A DNA stretch of 50,075 nt from contig CADBCY010000020.1 in NCBI GenBank assembly GCA_902793325.1, positions 1 through 50,075 on the forward strand. Direction: 5' to 3'. A program made the translations under genes and the position numbers. The stretch comes from an uncultured Eubacteriales bacterium. GTDB taxonomy: Bacteria > Bacillota > Clostridia > Christensenellales > Aristaeellaceae. Of the stretch, positions 22,340 through 29,531 are shown piece after piece (within the stretch, counting starts at the first letter, position 1; every line of letters begins with the position of its first letter). The notes under the pieces are model-generated. The model saw nothing but the letters and a program-made list of their open reading frames with translations. It was not told the origin of the DNA and ran no database searches.

Positions 22340-23611
22340 ATGGACAAGCTGCGCGAGACCCTGCTTCGCTACGAGCCCGCCGACGCGCGGGAAGCGCGGG
22401 ACCGGGAGGTCATGCTGCTGGCGCTGGACACCCAGCCCACGCCGCTGACGCGGGACAATCCCATCGCCCACTTCACCGCCTCCGCCTGGATCGTGAATCC
22501 CGCCCGCACGCGCGTGCTGATGGCGTTTCACAACATCTTCCGCACCTGGTCCTGGACGGGCGGCCACGCGGACGGCGAGAGCGACCTGCTGGCCGTCGCG
22601 CTGCGCGAGGCGCGCGAGGAGACCGGCATCGCCGACGTGCGGCCCGTCCGTGAGGGGATCTATTCGCTGGAGATCCTGCCCGTGCCCGCCCACGTAAAGC
22701 GGGGCAGGCAGGTCTCCCCGCACCTGCACCTGAACGTCACCTTCCTGCTGGAGGCCGACGACGCCCAGCCGCTGCGCGCCAAGCCCGACGAGAACAGCGA
22801 CGTGGCCTGGCTGCCGCCGGACGAGGCGGCGGAGAACCGGGAGGAGCCGTTCATGGCGGTGATCTACCGCAAGCTGAACGCGCGGATCCCCCGTCCCGCC
22901 GGTTTCGACCTCGCGCCCGTCGTCGCGCGGCTGCGGGAGGCGTCGGACGCGGAGTACCGCGCGCTCAGCGAAAAGCTGTCGCCGGGGCTGTCGCTCGAGG
23001 TGCTCGGCGTGCGCATGCCGATGCTGCGCGCGATGGCGAAGGAGCTCTGCCGGGGCGACTGGCGCGGCTTCCTGGAGGCCAGCCGTTCCGCGCCGGTGTT
23101 CGAGCTGCGCATGCTCCACGGCATGGTGCTGGGCGGCGCGAAGTGCGCCATGGAGGAGCGCCTCTGCGGGATCGACGGCTTCCTGCCCTTCGTGGACAAC
23201 TGGGCCGTGTGCGACGGGCTGTGCAGCAGTCTCAGGCCGAAGCCCGCGGAACGTGCCGCGCTGTTCGACTTCGCCTGCGCCTGCGCCGGTTCCGACGCGG
23301 AATTCCGCAAGCGCTTCGGGCTGGTGGTGCTGATGGACGCCCGCTACGCCCAGCCGCCCTATGTGGATCGCGTGCTGGACGTCTACCGCGGCTTCGATCA
23401 CCCGGGCTACTACGCCCGCATGGGCGCGGCCTGGGGCCTGGCCACGCTGTACCTGCGCGCGCGGGACGGCGTGCTGGACATCCTCCGCGCCGGGGCGCTG
23501 GACGAATTCACCCACAACAAGGCCATCCAGAAGATCCAGGAATCCTACCGCGTATCGCCGGAGGACAAGGCGCTGGCCAAAGCCCTGCGCCGAAGGAAGG
23601 AACGGTCATGA
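22340..23611 (+). CDS. Fusion of a Nudix hydrolase and an AlkD-like DNA alkylation repair domain
   Basis: 423 residues. The N-terminal part (to ~185) is a Nudix domain with a Nudix box at about 74-97 (GGHADGESD... REAREETGI), in which the first conserved Glu is shifted by one. The C-terminal part (from ~205) is the HEAT-like DNA_alkylation/AlkD fold: PVFELRMLHGMVLG, FVDNWAVCDGL (W288, D292) and YYARMGAAWGLATLYL. AlkD-type proteins excise 3- and 7-alkylpurines from DNA, while Nudix enzymes hydrolyse nucleoside diphosphate derivatives. The substrate of this Nudix is unknown. ATG is 4 bp after the uvrA stop and the end overlaps the next gene by ATGA. The two-domain polypeptide is continuous with no frameshift. 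Confidence 0.88.
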   Translation: MDKLRETLLRYEPADAREARDREVMLLALDTQPTPLTRDNPIAHFTASAWIVNPARTRVLMAFHNIFRTWSWTGGHADGESDLLAVALREAREETGIADVRPVREGIYSLEILPVPAHVKRGRQVSPHLHLNVTFLLEADDAQPLRAKPDENSDVAWLPPDEAAENREEPFMAVIYRKLNARIPRPAGFDLAPVVARLREASDAEYRALSEKLSPGLSLEVLGVRMPMLRAMAKELCRGDWRGFLEASRSAPVFELRMLHGMVLGGAKCAMEERLCGIDGFLPFVDNWAVCDGLCSSLRPKPAERAALFDFACACAGSDAEFRKRFGLVVLMDARYAQPPYVDRVLDVYRGFDHPGYYARMGAAWGLATLYLRARDGVLDILRAGALDEFTHNKAIQKIQESYRVSPEDKALAKALRRRKERS

Positions 23612-24096
23612 ACGACACCACGCTTTGCTACATCACCCAGGGCACCCGCACCCTGATGCTGCACCGCACGAAGAAGAAAAACGACGTCAACCACGACAAG
23701 TGGATCGGCATCGGCGGTCACCTGGAGCCGGGCGAGACGCCGCTGGAGGGCATCCTGCGCGAGGCCAGGGAGGAAACGGGGCTGACGCTGCTGGACTGCC
23801 GCAAGCGGGGCGTCGTGCACTTCCGCTCGGACACGGACCCGGACGAGGACATGCACCTGTTCACCGCGACCCGCTGGACGGGATCGCTGACCGCCTGCGA
23901 CGAGGGCGACCTGGCGTGGATCGAGTGGGACGAGCTGCTCTCGCTGACGCTGTGGGCGGGCGACAGGATCTTCCTGAAGCTGCTGAACGACGGGGCGGAG
24001 GGCTTCGAGCTCACGCTGGAATACCGCGGCGGGGACCGGCTGGTCCGCGCCGTGCTGAACGGGCGAACGCTGCCCGTCGACGGGGAGGTGAACTGA
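23608..24096 (+). CDS. Nudix hydrolase, probable 8-oxo-dGTP/oxidised nucleotide diphosphatase
   Basis: 162 residues. The Nudix box at 37-59 is perfect (GGHLEPGETPLEGILREARE then ETGL), preceded by MLHRTKKKNDVNHDKWIGI, the arrangement of MTH1/MutT-like 8-oxo-dGTP diphosphatases. It would clean oxidised precursors from the nucleotide pool. Its ATG overlaps the stop of the preceding gene (ATGA), and it is followed after 1 bp by the zinc-ribbon gene, so the operon is tightly coupled. Confidence 0.9.
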   Translation: MNDTTLCYITQGTRTLMLHRTKKKNDVNHDKWIGIGGHLEPGETPLEGILREAREETGLTLLDCRKRGVVHFRSDTDPDEDMHLFTATRWTGSLTACDEGDLAWIEWDELLSLTLWAGDRIFLKLLNDGAEGFELTLEYRGGDRLVRAVLNGRTLPVDGEVN

Positions 24097-24097
24097 C

Positions 24098-24358
24098 ATG
24101 CGATGCAGTTGTCACAACTGCGGCACCTACATGGCGCAGTCGGAGGGCCTGGAGCTGGGCTGCGTGTGCCCGGAGTGCGGCTACCGCTGCAAGGCCTGCC
24201 TGGGCACGAACACCGTGGTGAGCCGGGAAAACCTGGCCGGGCTGAAGTTCGACGCCCAGCTCATGCAGGACATCTTTTCCAGCTTCGACCCCGAAGACGG
24301 GGCCGCGCCGCTGGAGGACAGCCCCGACAAGTGGGGCGACAGCCAGTGGGAGGACTGA
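24098..24358 (+). CDS. Small cysteine-rich (zinc-ribbon-like) protein
   Basis: 86 residues. Eight cysteines lie in the first 34 residues: C3, C5, C8, then C22, C24, C27, C31 and C34 (CVCPECGYRCKAC), suggesting two metal knuckles. The rest is an acidic tail. Not recognised as a named family. The start ATG lies 1 bp after the Nudix stop with GGGGAGG upstream. Context puts it in the repair operon, so a DNA- or protein-binding accessory is possible, but this is inference. Confidence 0.7.
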   Translation: MRCSCHNCGTYMAQSEGLELGCVCPECGYRCKACLGTNTVVSRENLAGLKFDAQLMQDIFSSFDPEDGAAPLEDSPDKWGDSQWED

Positions 24359-24359
24359 C

Positions 24360-25157
24360 GTGATCCGCTCGTCGACACCCGTCCGGGCCGCGTTTTTCGA
24401 CGTGGACGACACGCTGCTCTCCCACCGGACGGGCAGGGTTCCCGAATCCGCGGTGCGCGCGCTGCTTCGGCTGCACGGGGCGGGCGTACTGCTGTTCCTC
24501 GCCACGGGCCGACACATGCTGGAGATGCGGGACCTGTGCGGCATCCTGGACCTGCCCTGGAACGGCTTCGTCACGCTGAACGGCCAGCTCTGCACCGACG
24601 GGAAGCGCCCCTTCCACGCGCTGCCCATCGACCCGCAGGACGTCCGGCGGCTGGTCGAAGCGACGGAGGCCATGGACATCCCCTGCATGTTCGCCGAGGC
24701 GGACCGCATCTACGTCAACCGGCACGACGACGCGGTGCGCGGGGCGCTGGCGGCGATCCACACGCCCCTCCCGCCGACGGGCGAGCTGCGCCGCGGACTG
24801 TCGCACGCCGTCTACCTGGCGGTCACCTACTGCGGCCCCGAACGGCAGGCCGTGCTGATGGCCCGGCTGGAGCACGCGCGATGCAGCCAGTGGAACCCGC
24901 ACGGCTTCGATATACTGCACCGGGACGGCGACAAGGCCCTGGGCATTCGCAAAACCTGCGAGGTGTTCGGCATCGCCCCGGAGGAGGCGCTGGCCTTCGG
25001 CGACGCGGCGAACGACGTGGGCATGCTGCGGGCGGCGGGCATCGGCGTGGCGATGGGCAACGGCTCGGTCGAGGCCAGGGCCGCCGCCGACTTCATCGCC
25101 CCCGACATCGACGACGACGGCGTCGCCCGCGCGCTTCGTTCACTCGGTATCCTGTGA
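24360..25157 (+). CDS. HAD-superfamily (Cof-type, IIB) phosphatase
   Basis: 265 residues. Motif I is FFDVDDTLL (nucleophile D14, D16), motif II is LFLATGR, and motif IV is AFGDAANDVGML. A type IIB cap lies between motifs II and III. The ending VAMGNGSVEARAAADFIA is typical of Cof/YidA-like sugar or nucleotide phosphatases. The start is GTG at 24360 with GGGAGG 7 nt upstream. Last gene of the operon, followed by a strong terminator. The substrate is not predictable. Confidence 0.9.
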   Translation: MIRSSTPVRAAFFDVDDTLLSHRTGRVPESAVRALLRLHGAGVLLFLATGRHMLEMRDLCGILDLPWNGFVTLNGQLCTDGKRPFHALPIDPQDVRRLVEATEAMDIPCMFAEADRIYVNRHDDAVRGALAAIHTPLPPTGELRRGLSHAVYLAVTYCGPERQAVLMARLEHARCSQWNPHGFDILHRDGDKALGIRKTCEVFGIAPEEALAFGDAANDVGMLRAAGIGVAMGNGSVEARAAADFIAPDIDDDGVARALRSLGIL

Positions 25158-25166
25158 CCAAAATAG

Positions 25167-25207
25167 GCATCGGGGACGGCTCTCTGCCGTCCCCGATGCT
25201 TTCTTTC
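25167..25207. terminator. Strong terminator between the repair operon and nudC
   Basis: A perfect 14-bp stem, GCATCGGGGACGGC with GCCGTCCCCGATGC, has a 5-nt loop followed by TTTCTTTCT on the plus strand and CCTATTTT on the minus strand. It serves the convergent HAD gene and nudC. Confidence 0.9.
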
Positions 25208-26023
25208 TCATTCCGGCTCCCTGCCCGCGCGGAACACCATCATCATCTCGTTGGTGAGGCTGAAATCGTTCGGCTGGCCGACGACGTCGCCGCGCGCCAC
25301 CCATTGGGCCTCCTTCAGCTCGTTGGCGTCCATGTGGATCTCGTCGCTGCCGTCCACGTCGCAGTAGAAGCCCGCCAGCAGGTCGTCCGCGATGGCCCAG
25401 GGCTGGCTCTTGTAGTAGCGGACGTTCTTCACCCGCAGCCCCGCCTCCTCCATGACCTCCCGCGCCACGGTCTGCTCCAGCGTCTCGCCGATCTCCGTGA
25501 AGCCCGCGATCAGGGCATAGTAGGGAATGTCCCGCCCGCGGTACTTGGTGCACAGGATGTAATCCCCGTTGGTCACGCCGACGATCACCGCCGGGTTGAT
25601 CCTGGGGTAGATCCGCCGCGCGCAGGCCGGGCACACGATGGCCCGCTCGTCCTCCGCGAGCGCCGTCGGCCGCCCGCAGCGGCCGCAGAAGCGGTTGTCC
25701 GCATACCAGTTGGCGAGCTGAAAGGCCGTCCACGCCGCGAAGATCAGCGCCCTCGGCCCCTCCGCGCGGCGGCGCAGCTCGCGCACCGGCACGAGCTCCC
25801 AGCCCTCGGGAACGCCTTCGCACAGGTAGCAGGGCGCGTCGTCCAGCGCGAAGAGGTATCGGCCGTCGCGCCGCTCCCCCACCCTGGGCAGCTCCACCGC
25901 GCCGTCCCGGATCCGGCAGGCCACGGCGCCGCCCTCGAAGGCGAACAGTATCCCGCCCGACTCCACGGCTTTGCCGGGGATGAACTCGTTGCGCAGCCTG
26001 TGGGGAAAGATGTCCTGGATCAT
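25208..26023 (-). CDS. nudC: NudC-type NAD(H) pyrophosphatase (Nudix, zinc-containing)
   Basis: 271 residues. An N-terminal domain precedes a zinc ribbon with C113, C116, C131 and C134, and a Nudix box at 174-196 (GFTEIGETLEQTVAREVMEE, then AGL). The NudC signature begins SQPW (206-209) but continues AIADDLLAGF instead of the usual PFPxSLMxGF. Family enzymes hydrolyse NADH and remove NAD caps from RNA 5' ends. ATG follows GGGGAG. It is transcribed alone from a near-consensus promoter with three phased repeats upstream. Confidence 0.9.
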   Translation of the reverse strand: MIQDIFPHRLRNEFIPGKAVESGGILFAFEGGAVACRIRDGAVELPRVGERRDGRYLFALDDAPCYLCEGVPEGWELVPVRELRRRAEGPRALIFAAWTAFQLANWYADNRFCGRCGRPTALAEDERAIVCPACARRIYPRINPAVIVGVTNGDYILCTKYRGRDIPYYALIAGFTEIGETLEQTVAREVMEEAGLRVKNVRYYKSQPWAIADDLLAGFYCDVDGSDEIHMDANELKEAQWVARGDVVGQPNDFSLTNEMMMVFRAGREPE

Positions 26024-26056
26024 GCCGCTCCCCTGCCTTTCCTTCCGTATACTGCC

Positions 26057-26085
26057 ATTATAGCATTTCCGGCCCCGCCTGCCAA
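26057..26085 (-). promoter_or_regulatory. Promoter of nudC
   Basis: On the minus strand TTGGCA (26085-26080), a 17-bp spacer and TATAAT (26062-26057) form a near-consensus promoter, 34 bp before the nudC start. Confidence 0.8.
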
Positions 26086-26098
26086 GGCCCTCTTCGCC

Positions 26099-26154
26099 CT
26101 TTCGCCGCCCACGGCGCGCTCTTTCGCCGCCCGCGGCACACCCTTTCGCCGCCC
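26099..26154. repeat. Three 12-bp direct repeats with exact 22-bp period
   Basis: CTTTCGCCGCCC occurs at 26099, 26121 and 26143, each followed by a different 10-bp spacer. The array begins 14 bp upstream of the nudC -35 element, and 22 bp is close to two helical turns. This is the pattern expected of a regulator's binding sites. It is an alternative to chance repetition in G+C-rich DNA. Confidence 0.6.
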
Positions 26155-26196
26155 CGACGCGCCCGTTGCCCGCCTGGGATCGCGCGCGGGGGAGCC

Positions 26197-26258
26197 CAAA
26201 AATTGTCTGTCCCGCCTCGGTTGCGTCGCCCTTGCAAGTTGGCAACGCGGAGGCGGGA
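26197..26258 (-). terminator. Probable terminator of the fatty-acid operon after mntP
   Basis: On the minus strand a 9-bp stem (GAGGCGGGA/TCCCGCCTC paired as 26250-26258 with 26210-26218) plus an inner GTTGC/GCAAC stem is followed after six bases by TTTTT. The 26259-26386 stretch between it and the mntP stop contains short hairpins but no gene that I can support. Confidence 0.5.
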
Positions 26259-26386
26259 TCAGTAGGGTTTGTCGGGCGAACCCGGCTATGGTATTCTATG
26301 AAGGCCATCGGCCTCCCATGACTCATCGTATCAAAACTATATGTACTGAATGTGAACGGGGTCGCACGATTTTCGGGCAATCCGCT

Positions 26387-26968
26387 TCAGAGGAAGCTCT
26401 TGATGAAGATTTCCAGGCCGATGCCGATGAGGATCACCCCGCCCAGCACGCTGGCCTTCCCCGCCAGTCGCGTGCCGAAGCGCCGGCCGATGTGAACGCC
26501 CGCGATGCACACGGCGAACGTGACCACCGCGATGATCACCGACGCCGCCAGCGCGGAGCGCAGCCCGTACTCGGCGATGGTGAAGCCCACCGACAGCGCG
26601 TCGATGGAGGTCGCCACGCCCTGCATCATCAGCGCGCCGCGGCCCAGCGGCACGCCCTCCGCCGCGGATTCGCCGCCGCGCAGGCCCTCCCACAGCATCT
26701 TGCCGCCGATCCAGCCCAAAAGGCCCAGCGCGATCCACGGGATGAGGCGCTCGAAGGCGCGGAAGTACTCCACCACCGTGTGCACGCACACCCAGCCGAT
26801 CATGGGCATGATGAACTGGAAGAAGGCAAAGGTCCCCGCGATGCGCACGCGCTCCCATCGGCCCATGCCGGGGTTGCCGAGGCCGTTCGCCATGGAGACC
26901 GAAAAGGCATCCATGGCAAGGCCCACGCCCAGCAGGGCGCTGTTGCCCACAAAACCCGCGATACCCAT
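26387..26968 (-). CDS. mntP: Manganese efflux pump MntP
   Basis: 193 residues, six transmembrane segments in two three-helix halves. Each half begins with the conserved acidic motif: AMDAFSVSMANG (D20) and SIDALSVGF (D123), as in MntP/YebN. It exports Mn2+ to prevent toxicity. ATG is preceded by GGAGG. It lies 49 bp after degV as the last gene of the fatty-acid operon. No yybP-ykoY Mn2+ riboswitch is present in the short upstream gap. Confidence 0.93.
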   Translation of the reverse strand: MGIAGFVGNSALLGVGLAMDAFSVSMANGLGNPGMGRWERVRIAGTFAFFQFIMPMIGWVCVHTVVEYFRAFERLIPWIALGLLGWIGGKMLWEGLRGGESAAEGVPLGRGALMMQGVATSIDALSVGFTIAEYGLRSALAASVIIAVVTFAVCIAGVHIGRRFGTRLAGKASVLGGVILIGIGLEIFIKSFL

Positions 26969-27017
26969 AAGCGCCTCCGAAGTCGCAATGATGAATTCTA
27001 TGCCGGCCGGCGGCCCG

Positions 27018-27836
27018 TCAGTCGTCGAGCCAGCTCAGCCCCACGGCGCCGGTGCCCAGGTGGATGGCCAGCACCGGGCCCAGCGGGCGGCGCTCCACGG
27101 CCACGCCCCGCGCGGCGAGCGCCTGCGCCAGCGCGTCGGCCTGCTCGCGGGCGTCCGAGTCCATCATGACCACGCGCCCGATGCCCTGGGGCAGCTTCTG
27201 CATCAGCTGCCGCCGCTGGTCGCTCCTCCCCCGCGCGATGCCGCTGGACACCAGCGCGCCGTCCACGCAGCGCAGGATCGGGCGGATGTTCAGTATGGTG
27301 GACACCGACAGCTTCACGCTGCCGATGCGCCCGCTGCGGCGCAGGGGCTCGATGTCCTCCACGGTGAACACGATCTCCACCTTTTCCCGCAGCGCCTCCA
27401 GCGCCTGCGCGGCTTCCTCCAGCTCCAGGCCGCTGTCCAGCAGCGCCCGGGCGCGCATCACCAGCTGCGCCAGCCCGCCCGCGGTGGAGAGGGAGTCCAC
27501 CACCCGCACCTTGCGGGGATCCACCTCCCGGGCCGCGAACACGGCGTTGCCGTAGGTGCCGCTCATGCGCGAGGACATGGTGACGCAAAGCACCTCGCTC
27601 CCCGCCTGCACCAGGCTCCGGAAGGCGCTGACGAACGCCGCCCGGCTCGCCTGAGCGGTGTGCAGCCGCACGGTATAGCGGTTGATGAGCCGCCCGTAGT
27701 CGCCGTTCTCGCCCTCGTAGCTCTCGGGGCGCACGGCGCCGCCCAGGGAATAGGTCATGGGCACGACCACCACGCCCAGCCGTTCCGCCTCCCCGCGGGT
27801 CAGGTAGGCGGAGCTGTCCGTTACGATTACCCTCAT
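27018..27836 (-). CDS. DegV family fatty-acid-binding protein (FakB-like)
   Basis: 272 residues. VTDSSAYL at the start, a central TMSSRMSGTYGNA and VVDSLSTAGGLAQLV are typical of DegV proteins, which bind a fatty acid between two domains; FakB members present it to the kinase FakA for phosphorylation. Start ATG is 1 bp after the accA stop, so it is translationally linked to the acetyl-CoA carboxylase genes. This location supports a role in handling the operon's product or exogenous fatty acids. No fakA (Dak2/DegV kinase) is in the window. Confidence 0.9.
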   Translation of the reverse strand: MRVIVTDSSAYLTRGEAERLGVVVVPMTYSLGGAVRPESYEGENGDYGRLINRYTVRLHTAQASRAAFVSAFRSLVQAGSEVLCVTMSSRMSGTYGNAVFAAREVDPRKVRVVDSLSTAGGLAQLVMRARALLDSGLELEEAAQALEALREKVEIVFTVEDIEPLRRSGRIGSVKLSVSTILNIRPILRCVDGALVSSGIARGRSDQRRQLMQKLPQGIGRVVMMDSDAREQADALAQALAARGVAVERRPLGPVLAIHLGTGAVGLSWLDD

Positions 27837-27837
27837 G

Positions 27838-28620
27838 TCACGCTTCTCCCATTCTTCCGATCTTCCGGAACTTCTCATACCGATGTGCCAGCAGCGCCTC
27901 TTCGCCCATGCCGGCGTAGTGCCCCAGCGCCTTCCAGAGCGCCGCGCGGAGGTTGTCGTACACGCGCGGCCAGCCGTCGCGCTCGCGGAACACGTGCTCC
28001 ACCACTTCCATGCGCCTGAGGTCGTGCGCGGTGAGCTTCAGGCACTCGCTGGCGCGATCCGCGGCGCCCGCGTCCTTCCACAGGATGCTGGCCGCGCCCT
28101 CGGGCGAAATGACGGAGTACACGGCGTTTTCGAGCATCCACACCTCGTCGGCCACGGCCAGCGCCAGCGCGCCGCCGCTGCCGCCCTCGCCGATGACGAC
28201 GGACACGATGGGCACCCTGAGGCCCATCATGGTCGTCAGGTTCTCGGCGATGGCCTGGCCCTCGCCGCGCTCCTCGGCCCCGATGTCGCAGGCCGCGCCG
28301 GAGGTATCCACCAGGCAGACCACCGGCCTGCGGAACTTCTCGGCCAGGCGCATCTGCCGTAGCGCCTTGCGGTAGCCCTCGGGATGCGCGGAGCCGAAGT
28401 TTCGGCGCATGCGCTCCTCGAGGGTCGCGCCGCGCTCAATGCCGATCACGGTCACCGGACGGCCGTTCAGCCGGGCGATGCCCGCGATCACGGCGGGGTC
28501 GTCGGCATAGCGCCGGTCGCCGTGCATTTCGATAAAGTCGGTGAAGATGCCCTCGATGAAGCTCGCCGCGGTGGGCCGGCCGCCGGCGCGGGCCGCGAGC
28601 ACCTTGTCGTATGCCTTCAC
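27838..28620 (-). CDS. accA: Acetyl-CoA carboxylase carboxyltransferase subunit alpha
   Basis: 260 residues, a short form as in other Bacillota. The carboxyltransferase core is seen in GDRRYADDPAVIAGIARL, VDTSGAACDIGAEERGE and VVIGEGGSGGALALAVAD. With AccD it transfers the carboxyl from biotin to acetyl-CoA. I choose the GTG at 28620, which overlaps the accD stop (GTGA) and has AGGAGG 7 nt upstream; the GTG two codons earlier is too close to that site. Confidence 0.95.
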   Translation of the reverse strand: MKAYDKVLAARAGGRPTAASFIEGIFTDFIEMHGDRRYADDPAVIAGIARLNGRPVTVIGIERGATLEERMRRNFGSAHPEGYRKALRQMRLAEKFRRPVVCLVDTSGAACDIGAEERGEGQAIAENLTTMMGLRVPIVSVVIGEGGSGGALALAVADEVWMLENAVYSVISPEGAASILWKDAGAADRASECLKLTAHDLRRMEVVEHVFRERDGWPRVYDNLRAALWKALGHYAGMGEEALLAHRYEKFRKIGRMGEA

Positions 28621-29531
28621 GTCCACGCCTCCTCTCCGTGCAGCCGGAGCAGCCGCGCGATCGTCGCGCGCTGCGAGCGCCGGTCCACGATGAGGTCCAC
28701 GAAGCCGTGCTCCAGCAGGAACTCCGCCCGCTGGAATCCCTCGGGGAGCTTCTGGTGGGTGGTCTGCTCGATGACCCTGGGCCCGGCAAACGCCACCAGC
28801 GCGCCGGGCTCGGCCAGCGTGATGTCCGCCTCCATGGCGAAGGACGCCGTCACGCCGCCGGTGGTGGGGTCGGTGAGCACCGCGATGTAGAGCAGCCCCG
28901 CGTCGCCGTGCCGCCGCACCGCGCCGCTGGTCTTGGCCATCTGCATGAGCGAGAGTATGCCCTCCTGCATGCGCGCGCCGCCGGACACGGTAAAGCCCAC
29001 CACGGGCAGGCGCCGCGCCGTCGCCGCCTCGAACAGCCGCGTGATCTTCTCGCCCACCGCCGTGCCCATGGAGCCCATCATGAACGCGGGGTCCATCACA
29101 TACAGCGCGCAGGGGCAGCCCTCCACGCGCGCAAAGCCCGTGGCGACGCCCTCCGCCGCGCCGGACGCCGCGCGCGCGCGCCGGAGCTTCTCGTCGTAGC
29201 CCGGAAAGCCCAGGTGGTTGGGCTCGGTGAAGTCCTCGTTCACGGCATGATAGCTGCCGGGGTCGGCGATCAGCGCGATGCGCCGCGCGGGGCCGATCCT
29301 GTGGTGCAGGCCACAGTTCGGGCAGATGCCCGCGTTCTGCGCCAACTGGTCGGCAAAGATCATGGCCTTACAGCCGGGGCAGGCCTCCATGAGCCGGTCG
29401 GGCACGTTGGGCGCAACCGCCTCGGCCGCCGCACGCTCGCCGCCCTCCAGGGCGTTGCGGGGCTTCCGGAACAGTGTCTTTGAGATCGAACGGCCGGTCG
29501 ACAGGCCGCCGCGCTGCTTTTCCAGTATCAT
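28617..29531 (-). CDS. accD: Acetyl-CoA carboxylase carboxyltransferase subunit beta
   Basis: 304 residues. A four-cysteine zinc ribbon (CPGCK and CPNCG, about residues 51-73) precedes the crotonase-like carboxyltransferase domain with MGSMGTAVGEK and SGGARMQEG. It pairs with AccA to make malonyl-CoA. The start ATG overlaps the accC stop (ATGA), and its stop overlaps the accA GTG. Confidence 0.96.
   Translation of the reverse strand: MILEKQRGGLSTGRSISKTLFRKPRNALEGGERAAAEAVAPNVPDRLMEACPGCKAMIFADQLAQNAGICPNCGLHHRIGPARRIALIADPGSYHAVNEDFTEPNHLGFPGYDEKLRRARAASGAAEGVATGFARVEGCPCALYVMDPAFMMGSMGTAVGEKITRLFEAATARRLPVVGFTVSGGARMQEGILSLMQMAKTSGAVRRHGDAGLLYIAVLTDPTTGGVTASFAMEADITLAEPGALVAFAGPRVIEQTTHQKLPEGFQRAEFLLEHGFVDLIVDRRSQRATIARLLRLHGEEAWT

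Noticed and set aside
26387-27017. yybP-ykoY Mn2+ riboswitch controlling mntP.
   Set aside because: Only 49 bp separate degV and mntP and the conserved motif is not there.
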